A model generated the notes under the pieces. The model was not told the DNA's origin. It saw only the letters and a list, made by a program, of their open reading frames with translations, and made no database searches. Below are positions 16,552 through 25,144 of a stretch of 64,000 bases of DNA, piece after piece. The stretch comes from Bacteroidaceae bacterium (GTDB lineage Bacteria > Bacteroidota > Bacteroidia > Bacteroidales > Bacteroidaceae). How positions within the stretch are numbered: the first letter of the stretch is position 1; the number at the start of each line of letters is the position of its first letter. Both the position numbers and the translations under genes were made by a program. The DNA is taken from positions 1 to 64,000 of the forward strand of contig JAGAQY010000054.1 of NCBI GenBank assembly GCA_017622495.1, read 5' to 3'.

Positions 16552-18480
16552 ATGCAACGATTACAAGATATCATCAAAGAGCGTGTGCTCATCCTTGACG
16601 GTGCCATGGGCACCATGATACAGCAGTGCGGACTCGCTGAAGAGGACTTTCGTGGTGAACGCTTTGTCCACTTGCCCGGTCTACAGAAGGGCAATAACGA
16701 CCTGCTCTGCCTCAGTCGTCCCGAGGTGATTGCCGGCATCCATAACCGCTACCTCGAAGCAGGGGCCGACATCATCGAGACCTGCTCGTTCAATGCCCAG
16801 CGCATCTCCATGGCCGACTATGGCTGTGAGCATCTGTGCCGCGAGATCAACCTCGCTGCTGCGACCATTGCACGCCAGTGTGCCGATGCCGTGAGCACAC
16901 CCGACAAGCCGCGCTTCGTGGCAGGCTCAGTAGGTCCCACCAACAAGACCTGCTCGCTCAGCCCCGACGTGAATGACCCGGCCATGCGTGCCATCACTTA
17001 CGACGAACTTGTGGAAGCCTACGACGAGCAGATGCAGGCACTCATCGAAGGAGGCGTGGATGCGCTGCTCATCGAAACCATCTTTGATACGCTCAATGCT
17101 AAGGCGGCCATCTATGCAGCCGAGCAAGTGATGGAGCGCATGGGACGCCGTGTGCCGCTGATGCTTTCGGTGACCATCTCCGATGCCGCAGGACGCACCC
17201 TCTCGGGACAGACGCTCGATGCCTTCCTCGCCTCGGTGAGCCATGCCGATATCTTCTCCGTAGGACTCAACTGCTCCTTTGGCGCTGCACAGATGAAGCC
17301 TTACCTCAAGGCGCTGGCCTCACGTGCGCCCTACTATATATCGTGCTACCCCAATGCCGGACTCCCCAATAGTCTCGGCGGATATGACCAGACACCTGCC
17401 GAGATGGCTCTGCAGGTGAAAGAGTATATGGATGAGGGGTTAGTAAACATCATTGGTGGTTGCTGCGGCACTACCGATGCCTATATTGCCGAGTATGCAC
17501 CGCTGATACCTGGTGCCAAGCCTCACGTGCCGGCTGCACGCCCCGAGGCATTATGGCTCTCGGGACTGGAACTCTGCGAGGTGACTCCCGAGCGCAACTT
17601 CATCAATGTGGGCGAGCGCTGCAATGTGGCTGGTTCGCGCAAGTTCCTGCGACTCATCAACGAAAAGAAATATGACGAAGCGCTCTCCATTGCCCGCCAG
17701 CAGGTGGAGGATGGAGCACAACTGCTCGACATCAATATCGACGATGGTCTGCTCGACACGAAGCAGGAAATGGTGCATTTCCTTAACCTCATCGCTTCGG
17801 AACCCGATATAGCCCGCGTACCCATCATGGTGGACTCATCGCGCTGGGAGGTTATCACGGCAGCCGTCAAGTGCATACAAGGCAAGTGTGTTGTCAACTC
17901 CATATCGCTCAAGGAGGGCGAGGAACTTTTCCTTGCTCATGCTCGCGAGATACACCGTCTCGGTGCTGCCGTGGTGGTGATGGCATTTGATGAACAGGGA
18001 CAGGCCGACACGTATGAACGTCGCATCGCTATCTGTGAGCGTGCTTATCATCTGCTGGTCGATGTGGTAGGTATGCCGCCCCAAGACATTATTTTCGACC
18101 CCAACATCCTGGCTGTGGCTACGGGTATAGAGGCCCACGACAGCTATGCCATCGACTTTATCCGCGCTACGGAGTGGATACGCACCCATCTTCCGGGAGC
18201 TCATGTGAGTGGTGGTGTGAGCAACCTCTCCTTTGCCTTCCGTGGCAACAACTACCTGCGCGAAGCTATGCATGCCGTATTCCTCTACCATGCTATCAAG
18301 GCCGGTATGGATATGGGTATCGTCAACCCCGCCACCTCAGTGCGCTACGACGATATCCCTGCCGAACTGCTCACGGCCATTGAGGATGTGATACTAAACC
18401 GTGCTCCAGGTGCCACCGAGAGACTTATCCGTATAGCGTCAGAGTACTCTAATAATTCACAATTCACAATTCACAATTAG
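16552..18480 (+). CDS. metH: Methionine synthase N-terminal part (homocysteine and folate domains)
   Basis: 642 aa from ATG 16552. It contains the homocysteine-binding barrel ([13 protein letters not shown] at the start; zinc ligands in GLNCSFG and GGCCGTTD, ~250-315) and the pterin-binding barrel ([34 protein letters not shown], ~345-625). In a complete MetH these are followed by cobalamin domains in the same chain; here the frame ends at TAG 18478-18480 inside a heptamer array (AATTCAC x3). The cobalamin part continues in another frame from 18456. Gain of one 7-bp unit would restore one frame through both parts. So this is either a natural two-subunit enzyme, a phase-variable gene or a frameshift. 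Confidence 0.93.
   Translation: MQRLQDIIKERVLILDGAMGTMIQQCGLAEEDFRGERFVHLPGLQKGNNDLLCLSRPEVIAGIHNRYLEAGADIIETCSFNAQRISMADYGCEHLCREINLAAATIARQCADAVSTPDKPRFVAGSVGPTNKTCSLSPDVNDPAMRAITYDELVEAYDEQMQALIEGGVDALLIETIFDTLNAKAAIYAAEQVMERMGRRVPLMLSVTISDAAGRTLSGQTLDAFLASVSHADIFSVGLNCSFGAAQMKPYLKALASRAPYYISCYPNAGLPNSLGGYDQTPAEMALQVKEYMDEGLVNIIGGCCGTTDAYIAEYAPLIPGAKPHVPAARPEALWLSGLELCEVTPERNFINVGERCNVAGSRKFLRLINEKKYDEALSIARQQVEDGAQLLDINIDDGLLDTKQEMVHFLNLIASEPDIARVPIMVDSSRWEVITAAVKCIQGKCVVNSISLKEGEELFLAHAREIHRLGAAVVVMAFDEQGQADTYERRIAICERAYHLLVDVVGMPPQDIIFDPNILAVATGIEAHDSYAIDFIRATEWIRTHLPGAHVSGGVSNLSFAFRGNNYLREAMHAVFLYHAIKAGMDMGIVNPATSVRYDDIPAELLTAIEDVILNRAPGATERLIRIASEYSNNSQFTIHN
18454..18480 (+). repeat. 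Heptamer tandem array (AATTCAC x3) at the metH break
   Basis: Three exact 7-bp units at 18454, 18461 and 18468 are followed by AATTAG, which supplies the stop codon of the N-terminal metH part. The unit length is not a multiple of 3, so any change in copy number shifts the reading frame. Confidence 0.95.
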
Positions 18481-18497
18481 AGAAGTCTACCCTTTCT

Positions 18498-19328
18498 TTG
18501 GAGCAGCGCCTACAACAGGCACTCATCAAGGGCACCAGCGAGACTCTCGAGGCAGACCTTGCCGAAGCGCTCATCCAATACCCCTCGGCCGTAGCCATCA
18601 TCGAAGGTCCCTTGATGGCAGGCATGCAGGAGGTGGGACGCCTGTTTGGCGAAGGCCGTATGTTCCTTCCTCAAGTGGTGAAGACAGCCCGCACGATGAA
18701 GCAGGCGGTGGAGATATTGACAATGGATAATGGACAATTGATAATGGATAATGAGAATTCAATCTTTCCGGATGGCAATAATTCTCAATTCTCAATTCTC
18801 AATTCTCAATTAAAAAAAGTTCTCCTCGCCACCGTCAAAGGCGACGTGCACGATATAGGCAAGAACATCGTCAGTGTGGTGATGGGCTGCAATGGCTACG
18901 ACATCATTGATATGGGCGTAATGGTGCCTGCCGAGGATATCGTGCAGAAGGTGCTTGAGTGCCGCCCCGACATTATCGGGCTTAGCGGACTCATCACCCC
19001 CTCGCTGGCCGAGATGGTGAATGTGGCTACAGCTCTGCGTGAAGCAGGCATCAGCGTGCCTTTGCTCATAGGAGGAGCTACTACAAGTGCCATGCATACG
19101 GCACTGAAGATTGCTCCTGTGTATGAAGGCCCCGTGGTGTATGTGAAAGATGCTTCGCAAAACTCGGGCGTGGCAGCAGCCTTGCTCAATGAGAATACGC
19201 GCGATGCCTATGTGGCACGTCTGCGTGAGGATCAGGAGGCCCTGCGTCAGGAGTTTGCACAGAAGGGACAGAAGCCTCTGATGAGTCTGGAAGAAGCGCG
19301 TGCCAAGAAGATAGACCTGTTTCAGTAA
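18498..19328 (+). CDS. metH: Methionine synthase C-terminal part (cobalamin cap and B12-binding domains)
   Basis: 276 aa if TTG 18498 is used; the frame is open from 18456, with no ATG before the cap domain. It has the MetH cap helices (QEVGRLFGEGRMFLPQVVKTARTMKQAV) and the B12-binding Rossmann domain with GDVHDIGKNI (His is the lower cobalt ligand), GLSGLITPSL and LLIGGATTS. The linker between the two domains (about residues 75-105) is encoded by heptamer arrays at 18718-18759 and 18780-18811. This gives Asn/Ser/Gln/Leu-rich sequence with a 7-residue period (NSQFSIL) absent from other MetH proteins. The AdoMet-binding reactivation domain is missing; Bacteroidota MetH proteins I know of also appear to lack it. 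The absence of a good start codon favours translation as an extension of the upstream part, or a frameshift. Confidence 0.88.
   Translation: MEQRLQQALIKGTSETLEADLAEALIQYPSAVAIIEGPLMAGMQEVGRLFGEGRMFLPQVVKTARTMKQAVEILTMDNGQLIMDNENSIFPDGNNSQFSILNSQLKKVLLATVKGDVHDIGKNIVSVVMGCNGYDIIDMGVMVPAEDIVQKVLECRPDIIGLSGLITPSLAEMVNVATALREAGISVPLLIGGATTSAMHTALKIAPVYEGPVVYVKDASQNSGVAAALLNENTRDAYVARLREDQEALRQEFAQKGQKPLMSLEEARAKKIDLFQ
18718..18811 (+). repeat. Two heptamer arrays inside the cobalamin-domain linker
   Basis: 18718-18759 holds six 7-bp units (TGACAAT, GGATAAT, GGACAAT, TGATAAT, GGATAAT, GAGAATT). 18780-18807 holds four units of AATTCTC plus a partial. The inner ends are complementary (GAGAATT/AATTCTC). 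The reading frame is kept through both. Confidence 0.92.
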
Positions 19329-19334
19329 AGTATG

Positions 19335-19369
19335 AAAAAAGACAGAGGGCTGCGGCCCTCTGTCTTTTG
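19335..19369 (+). terminator. Intrinsic terminator after metH
   Basis: GACAGAGGGC (19341-19350) pairs with GCCCTCTGTC (19355-19364) around TGCG, with a T-run after it and an A-run before it, so it can work in both directions. It ends the metH transcript and may also serve the minus-strand gene at 19399. Confidence 0.9.
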
Positions 19370-19398
19370 TTATGTCTGCGGAAAAAACCGACACGTTT

Positions 19399-19662
19399 TT
19401 ACATCTCCTTCATCTTGTTGATGATGCTCTCTACGGCGTCGGCAAAGTCAGTGTAGAGTTTACGATAGTATGCCTTTACGGCACCGGGCTGGGGATGATT
19501 GGCACGGGCCAGAAATTCATTCTGCAGATTGAGGATGTCTACCATTACCTCATCGGCTTTGGCATTGTCGGCCTTCTTTATCATCTTGAGTATGATGCAC
19601 TCCTGAAACAAATCACTAGCAACGTAGTTGATGCTTTTCTTAAGTTCTCTTTTGTTTGCCAT
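19399..19662 (-). CDS. Small conserved helical protein of unknown function
   Basis: 87 aa, all predicted helical, with a Lys-rich start (MANKRELKKSINYVASDLFQ) and no membrane segment or signal. Similar short proteins beginning MANKRELKK are familiar from Bacteroidales genomes but have no assigned role to my knowledge. Codon use is normal and there is a near-consensus -7 box (TACCTTTA) about 90 bases upstream on the minus strand. It lies alone between the metH terminator and the divergent pfp. Confidence 0.7.
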   Translation of the reverse strand: MANKRELKKSINYVASDLFQECIILKMIKKADNAKADEVMVDILNLQNEFLARANHPQPGAVKAYYRKLYTDFADAVESIINKMKEM

Positions 19663-19921
19663 AGTCTCTTGTTTTTTATGTATTTCTTAATTTGCCAACT
19701 GACAAGTGTAACGTAGAGGTTGCAATCCATGTCGTCGGTTTCTTCGGTAAAGGTAGTCAATAATGTTTAATGCTCCAAACTGCGGAGAAAAAAAGTGACA
19801 AATTTGATAATCTCGCAGATTTTTGCAAATTTTGCGTCACCAAATGCTATACAATAATTATATGGCATAGCTTGGTTTTTAACGAAATGAAATAGTTTTA
19901 TAAACATACATTTTTACCACA

Positions 19922-21568
19922 ATGAAGAAAAGCGCATTGCAATTGGCTAGAGCTTCTTATCAGCCGAAGCTCCCCCAAGTATTGAGAAGTGCTGTAAAGA
20001 TTGAGGAGGGTGCCCTCACACAGTCTGCAGCTGACCAAGAGGCTATCAAGGAGTTGTTCCCCAACACATACGGTATGCCTATGTTGAAGTTCGTTCCTGC
20101 CGATAAGGTAGAGAGCAAGCCCCTGAACGTAGGTGTAATCCTTTCTGGTGGTCAGGCTCCTGGTGGTCACAACGTAATCTCAGGTCTGTTCGATGGTCTC
20201 AAGATGCTCAACCCTGCTAGCCGTCTTTATGGCTTCTTGATGGGCCCTGACGGTCTTGTAAAGCACAACTACCGCGAGCTCACCGCTGAGGTGGTTGACG
20301 AATATCGCAACACTGGTGGTTTTGATATGATCGGTTCGGGTCGTACCAAGCTCGAGACCAAGGAACAGTTTGACAAGGGTCTCGAAATCCTCAAGAAGCT
20401 TGAGATCAATGCACTTGTAATCATCGGTGGTGACGACTCTAACACCAACGCTTGTGTACTCGCTGAGTACTATGCATCTATCAATGCTGGCGTACAGGTT
20501 ATCGGTTGCCCCAAGACCATTGACGGTGACTTGAAGAACGAGATGATTGAGACTTCATTCGGTTTCGACACCGCTTGTAAGGTATACGCAGAGGTTGTTG
20601 GTAACATTGAGCGCGACTGCGACTCTGCCCGTAAATACTACCACTTCATCAAGCTGATGGGTCGCTCGGCTTCTCACATCGCGCTTGAGGTAGCTCTTCA
20701 GGTACAGCCCAATATCTGTATCATCTCTGAGGAGGTTGAGGCAAAGAAGCAATCACTTGACGAGGTGGTAACTGACATCGCCAATGTAGTTGTAAAGCGT
20801 GCTGAGAATGGCTGCAACTACGGTATCGTGCTCATCCCCGAAGGTCTTATCGAGTTCATCCCTGAGATCAAGTCGCTCATCAGCGAGCTCAACGACTTCC
20901 TCGCTCACAATGCAGCTGAGTTTGCTGCTGTAGAAGAGGCTAACCAACGTCAGTATATCATTGATCACCTCTCTGAAGCTAATGCCAAGGTATATGCTAG
21001 TCTGCCCGAAGGCGTAGCACGTCAGCTCTCACTTGACCGTGACCCCCACGGCAACGTACAGGTATCGCTCATCGAGACCGAGAAGTTGCTTTCTGAGATG
21101 GTAGGCAACAAACTTGACGAGTGGAAGGCTGCCGGCAAGTATAATGGTAAGTTCGCAGCACAGCACCACTTCTTCGGTTACGAAGGTCGTTGTGCAGCTC
21201 CTTCAAACTACGATGCTGACTACTGCTACTCGCTCGGCTATGCTGCATCATTGCTCATCGCTGCTGGCAAGACCGGTTACATGCCTTCAATCCGTCAGAC
21301 CACACGTCCTGCTGAGGAGTGGTTGGCAGGTGGTATTCCTGTAACTATGATGATGAACATGGAGCGTCGTCACGGTCAGATGAAGCCCGTAATCAAGAAG
21401 GCGCTTGTAGAGCTCGACGGTGCACCCTTCAAGGCTTTCGCTGCTAAGCGTGAGGCTTGGGCTAGCGAGACCGAGTATGTATTCCCTGGTCCTATCCAGT
21501 ATTACGGTCCCCGTGAAGTCTGCGACCAGCCTACAATGACTCTCCGTTACGAGTTGGGCGACCTCTAA
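19922..21568 (+). CDS. pfp: Pyrophosphate-dependent 6-phosphofructokinase
   Basis: 548 aa, the long PPi-dependent clade. It phosphorylates fructose-6-phosphate reversibly using PPi in glycolysis. Diagnostic motifs: [18 protein letters not shown] (phosphate loop, ~71-88), GGDDSNT (the Asp after GGD marks PPi rather than ATP use), [10 protein letters not shown] (catalytic Asp) and [11 protein letters not shown]. Codon use differs from neighbours (GCT, GGT and CGT favoured), consistent with very high expression. The leader has only a near-consensus -7 box (TAGTTTTA, about 19892-19899). A heptamer array and a GGGCAGAC/GTCTGCCC hairpin follow its stop. Confidence 0.96.
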   Translation: MKKSALQLARASYQPKLPQVLRSAVKIEEGALTQSAADQEAIKELFPNTYGMPMLKFVPADKVESKPLNVGVILSGGQAPGGHNVISGLFDGLKMLNPASRLYGFLMGPDGLVKHNYRELTAEVVDEYRNTGGFDMIGSGRTKLETKEQFDKGLEILKKLEINALVIIGGDDSNTNACVLAEYYASINAGVQVIGCPKTIDGDLKNEMIETSFGFDTACKVYAEVVGNIERDCDSARKYYHFIKLMGRSASHIALEVALQVQPNICIISEEVEAKKQSLDEVVTDIANVVVKRAENGCNYGIVLIPEGLIEFIPEIKSLISELNDFLAHNAAEFAAVEEANQRQYIIDHLSEANAKVYASLPEGVARQLSLDRDPHGNVQVSLIETEKLLSEMVGNKLDEWKAAGKYNGKFAAQHHFFGYEGRCAAPSNYDADYCYSLGYAASLLIAAGKTGYMPSIRQTTRPAEEWLAGGIPVTMMMNMERRHGQMKPVIKKALVELDGAPFKAFAAKREAWASETEYVFPGPIQYYGPREVCDQPTMTLRYELGDL

Positions 21569-21573
21569 TTCGG

Positions 21574-21605
21574 AATTGATAATTGACAATTGATAATTGA
21601 CAATT
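21574..21605 (+). repeat. Heptamer tandem array (AATTGAY x4)
   Basis: Units AATTGAT, AATTGAC, AATTGAT, AATTGAC plus a partial copy begin 6 bases after the pfp stop codon. Confidence 0.9.
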
Positions 21606-21624
21606 AAATAGTGATGTAAGGTAA

Positions 21625-21643
21625 GGGCAGACATTGTCTGCCC
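21625..21643 (+). terminator. Hairpin after pfp
   Basis: GGGCAGAC (21625-21632) pairs with GTCTGCCC (21636-21643). There is no T-run, so the terminator role is uncertain; it lies 24 bases before the GH25 start. Confidence 0.45.
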
Positions 21644-21666
21644 CTACTTATATATATAAGACACGA

Positions 21667-22629
21667 ATGGCGAAGACAAGTACCACCGTACGCACCACCA
21701 CCATCCGCATGAACGGCAAACCCAAGCAGAAGGCCAAAAGTGCCATGAAGGGCAAGCCGATGACGGATAAGGAGAAGCGCAAGGCTGCTAAAGCCAAGGC
21801 GAAAGCCCGCGAAGCTGCTGCCCGTAAGGCTAAGCGCCGCAAGGCTCGTGTGCGTGCTTGGGTGCGATTCCGCAATTCGGGTACTATGCACTGGATCTTT
21901 ACTGCCATTGGTGCGGTGGCGCTATTGGCCTTCTTCTATTACTTCTTTATCCGCCCCTATAGCTATCGTTGGAAGCCCTGCTACGGATATAAGGGATATG
22001 GTGTGTGCCTACCGGTTAATTATAAAGTGCATGGTATCGATGTGTCGCATCACCAAGGTGAGATTGACTGGGAAGCTGTCAAGGCTACTGACAAACAGGA
22101 ATACCCCATCCGCTTTGTATTCATGAAAGCTACCGAGGGAGGCGACTATAAAGACAAACGCTTTGATGAAAACTTCCGCCAAGCTCGCGAAGCAGGGCTC
22201 GTGCGCGGAGCATACCATTTCTACAATCCAAATTCTGACCCCATCCGTCAGGCTGATTTCTTCATTTCGCAAGTAAAACTCGAGAAGGGCGATCTTGCTC
22301 CCGTGCTCGATATTGAGCGCAAGCCACGTGGCAAAGCTCAACTGCAGGCCGATCTTGTGAAATTCCTTAACCGTCTGGAGCAACACTATGGTGTGAAGCC
22401 GATTATTTATACCTCATATAAGTATATGACGCGCTACCTTGATACACCCGAATTTGCCCAATATCCTCTGTGGATAGCACACTACTACGTCGATACACTC
22501 AGCTACGAGGGGGCATGGCAGTTTTGGCAACATACCGACTACGGCACCGTGCCAGGCATTGATGAGAGTGTAGACCTCAATGTCTTCAACGGTTCGTTCG
22601 ATGGACTCCAGCGATACACGCTGAAGTGA
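21667..22629 (+). CDS. Membrane-anchored GH25 lysozyme (muramidase)
   Basis: 320 aa from ATG 21667. A very basic Lys/Ala/Arg-rich cytoplasmic tail (residues 1-70) and one membrane segment (~76-95) precede a GH25 barrel. GH25 enzymes cut the MurNAc-GlcNAc bond of peptidoglycan. Visible catalytic motifs are GIDVSHHQG (Asp125) and LDIE (Asp215, Glu217), plus IIYTSY and PLWIAHY substrate-groove segments. The type II membrane orientation places the enzyme in the periplasm, fitting cell-wall remodelling. The long basic tail could bind nucleic acid or membrane but is also typical of Bacteroidales GH25 proteins. It converges with the PLC-like gene 21 bases later. Confidence 0.92.
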   Translation: MAKTSTTVRTTTIRMNGKPKQKAKSAMKGKPMTDKEKRKAAKAKAKAREAAARKAKRRKARVRAWVRFRNSGTMHWIFTAIGAVALLAFFYYFFIRPYSYRWKPCYGYKGYGVCLPVNYKVHGIDVSHHQGEIDWEAVKATDKQEYPIRFVFMKATEGGDYKDKRFDENFRQAREAGLVRGAYHFYNPNSDPIRQADFFISQVKLEKGDLAPVLDIERKPRGKAQLQADLVKFLNRLEQHYGVKPIIYTSYKYMTRYLDTPEFAQYPLWIAHYYVDTLSYEGAWQFWQHTDYGTVPGIDESVDLNVFNGSFDGLQRYTLK

Positions 22630-22650
22630 CGTCCTTAATCGTTGTTCTTG

Positions 22651-24090
22651 TTATAGTCTTAGCTTACCTACCGTACCGTCGGTATACTCTACCAGGTATA
22701 TGGCGCCTTGCCTTACCTTGCCTACTGCTTGTCCGCTGATAGAGTAGACTTGGGCAATCTTTTTTTCTGGCTTGGTAGTGGCGCTGATATCGGTTTGGTT
22801 GTCAAATTCCTCTTGCGCCTCCTTTATATCTGTACTGAGTCGGGAAAGCAGAAGCAACACCTTGGTATAGTTGCCCTTATAGCCATCAGTGAGCAGTAGG
22901 TTGCTGTATAGACTGTCGGCCTCTTGCTGCATGGCGTCGATGGAGTCTTTGGCTGCGGCAAGGCGGTCGGTAAACTCGGCTGCTACATCGGCACAATCTG
23001 TTTCCAATAATGCTTTGATGTCTTCCCACCGTTGGTATAGGCGTTCTATACGTGTCATCTGCTCGTCGTATATCTCTTTGTTGATTCGTTCGAGCCATTT
23101 GAAGTTGTTGGCTATGATGGAGTCGGTCAACTCTTGTCCTCTGGTCTTGTGATTGTTGCTCTCGTCTACACAGGCATAGTCCATGAGTATCACTCCCGTA
23201 GGCCCTGCGGGGTGTGTCTGCAGGTATTCGATGATAGCAGCATTGGTCTCTGCGGCATTGCCTCTATATCCGTTGGCCGTAGAAATACTGCCTGGGTATG
23301 ACGATGCAAAGTTGAACACCCAGGTAACGGCTGTCTTGTCCTTTGTCGTATGTTTGGTGCTGAAATCTAGCATCTTCTTCACGGCATCAATCTTCTTGGT
23401 GATGCCACCATCGTCTTCTTTCGTGTTTGAGAAGTCCTGCACGTAGAGCTTGCTACGAATGTCGGCTCCAGTGCCTGGTCCTGTGATGTAGCAGGAGGTC
23501 TGTGCCGTCCAATCTACGTGTTCGCACCAACTTTGCAGGAATCCTCCTGTGATAGGCAAGCTGGCATACGCTTCGCGGCTGAGGATAAGCATTTTTCCTC
23601 GCACATCGCCCAATGTGAGGTCGCGGCGGAAGTCCACGAGATAGTCCTTAAGATCTTCGCGGCCGAGCAGTTCACCAAGCATCGTGACGTAAGTATCCTT
23701 GTCCTCGTTGTAATTGTTGGCATAGAGGGTGTGTATCACAACAAATTCGTTGGGGTTGGCTATCAAGGAATCGCGCAGAAGAAATAGGGCATCGTCGAAT
23801 CTCAGGTCTGTCTCTGCAATGCCGTGATTGATGTGTAGGTGGTCTTTCTTAACGATGGGGCGCAAGTCAAAGGCGCGTATGCCGGCTTCCCACTGCTTGT
23901 CTACGCTCACATCCTGGCATTGTGCAAACATGGCGAGCTGTACGCCATTGCCTGTGGCGGCATCATGGGTACCCGGAATAGATAGTTGCGATATGAAGAT
24001 ATGGTCGGGCAAGCGCGATATCCAGTTCTCGGCAACGATGTTGAGGGTTAATCCAAGGAGGAAGAACAGGGTGGTGGATATTCTTTTCAT
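22651..24090 (-). CDS. Secreted PI-PLC X-domain-like phosphodiesterase
   Basis: 479 aa with a signal peptide (MKRISTTLFFLLGLTLNIVA). Residues ~25-330 resemble bacterial phosphatidylinositol-specific phospholipase C, with the two catalytic histidines in SIPGTHDA (His42) and HINHG (His89) and a distal VILMDYAC strand. Residues ~340-440 are helical and may form a coiled coil. The C-terminal tail (IAQVYSISGQAVGKVRQGAIYLVEYTDG) resembles a type A type IX secretion sorting domain, so cell-surface display or secretion is inferred. It is 44 bases downstream of prmA on the same strand. Confidence 0.85.
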   Translation of the reverse strand: MKRISTTLFFLLGLTLNIVAENWISRLPDHIFISQLSIPGTHDAATGNGVQLAMFAQCQDVSVDKQWEAGIRAFDLRPIVKKDHLHINHGIAETDLRFDDALFLLRDSLIANPNEFVVIHTLYANNYNEDKDTYVTMLGELLGREDLKDYLVDFRRDLTLGDVRGKMLILSREAYASLPITGGFLQSWCEHVDWTAQTSCYITGPGTGADIRSKLYVQDFSNTKEDDGGITKKIDAVKKMLDFSTKHTTKDKTAVTWVFNFASSYPGSISTANGYRGNAAETNAAIIEYLQTHPAGPTGVILMDYACVDESNNHKTRGQELTDSIIANNFKWLERINKEIYDEQMTRIERLYQRWEDIKALLETDCADVAAEFTDRLAAAKDSIDAMQQEADSLYSNLLLTDGYKGNYTKVLLLLSRLSTDIKEAQEEFDNQTDISATTKPEKKIAQVYSISGQAVGKVRQGAIYLVEYTDGTVGKLRL

Positions 24091-24134
24091 ACTATAAGCT
24101 ATGGGCTGTTTGCTAAACTCAAAAACTTAAAAAC

Positions 24135-24977
24135 TTAAATCTTGAACTGCGCTGCTGTCCAGTCCTTCTCAATGCGGTGGCTGAGGTAACGCAGACCGAG
24201 GCGCTCGGCCTCAGCTTGTATCATGGGCAGGTCGCTTTCGTAGAAACCGCTGAAGTAGATTTCCGCTCCTTCGTTCATACGGGCTACATAGTATTGCATG
24301 TCGGCCAGGAGGATGTTGCGGTTGATGTTGGCGATGATAACATCGAAGGGACCTTCGGTGGCAAGTGATGAGGCGTCTCCCTGGAATACCTTGATGTTGT
24401 TGATGTGGTTGAGTGCGAGATTGTCGATGGAGTTGTTGACGCACCATTCATCTATATCGATTGCAGTGAGTGATGAGGCTCCTCGCATGGAGGCCAGGAT
24501 GGCGAGGATGGAGGTGCCGCAACCCATGTCGAGTACGGTCTTGCCCTGCAAGTCGATGTCGAGCAGGTAGCTTATGATGAGGCGTGTAGTCTGATGATGT
24601 CCAGTGCCGAAAGCCATCTGTGGATTGATGATGATGTCGTAGGTTGCTTTCGGGTAGTCCTTGTGGAAGGTACTGTGGATAACGCAACGATTGTCTACGA
24701 CGATGGGCTCAAAGAAATTCTTTTCCCACTCCTCATTCCAGTTCTTGTCTTCCATCTCCTGAGCAGTGAAGGTGATGGTGGTGTTGCTCATGGGGAAGTC
24801 GGTCAGTGCTTCATGCAGGGCCTCTTCTCTATAGAGGGAGGCAGGAACGTAGCCAATAGTGCCCTCGGGTGATTCTACAAAACTTTCGAAACCCAAATCT
24901 GCAGCAAGGGCTGCTATGATGTCATTGGCGGTCTCGCTGAGGGGATTTACGGTAAAGGTGACTTCGATGTATTGCAT
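24135..24977 (-). CDS. prmA: Ribosomal protein L11 methyltransferase
   Basis: 280 aa SAM-dependent methyltransferase that trimethylates ribosomal protein L11. Visible features: the N-terminal substrate domain (MQYIEVTFTVNP...), the NWNEEWEKNFFEPIVV block typical of PrmA, INPQMAFGTGHHQTT and motif I VLDMGCGTSILAI, then DVIIANINRNILL (NPPY-like catalytic strand replaced by the usual PrmA NINRN). Length is normal. It has its own -7 box at 25032-25039. Confidence 0.95.
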   Translation of the reverse strand: MQYIEVTFTVNPLSETANDIIAALAADLGFESFVESPEGTIGYVPASLYREEALHEALTDFPMSNTTITFTAQEMEDKNWNEEWEKNFFEPIVVDNRCVIHSTFHKDYPKATYDIIINPQMAFGTGHHQTTRLIISYLLDIDLQGKTVLDMGCGTSILAILASMRGASSLTAIDIDEWCVNNSIDNLALNHINNIKVFQGDASSLATEGPFDVIIANINRNILLADMQYYVARMNEGAEIYFSGFYESDLPMIQAEAERLGLRYLSHRIEKDWTAAQFKI

Positions 24978-25031
24978 ATGATTATGTTTTTTTTATTGTC
25001 GTTTCTTGTTGCAACTCTGTTGCTCTCTCTG

Positions 25032-25039
25032 CAAAATTA
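25032..25039 (-). promoter_or_regulatory. -7 box (TAATTTTG) for prmA
   Basis: TAnnTTTG match on the minus strand, 55 bases before the prmA start. Confidence 0.65.
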
Positions 25040-25105
25040 CGCTTTTTTAGGGATTTTCCCCACAAATGATAGGAAATTTCCCTATGGCGGTCGTTTTTTA
25101 TCTGT

Positions 25106-25113
25106 TATCTTTG
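25106..25113 (+). promoter_or_regulatory. -7 box (TATCTTTG) for the Ser/Arg-rich envelope protein
   Basis: Perfect TAnnTTTG match, 32 bases before ATG 25145. Confidence 0.75.
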
Positions 25114-25144
25114 CATCGTGAAAATGTATATAATGTATAAGGAT

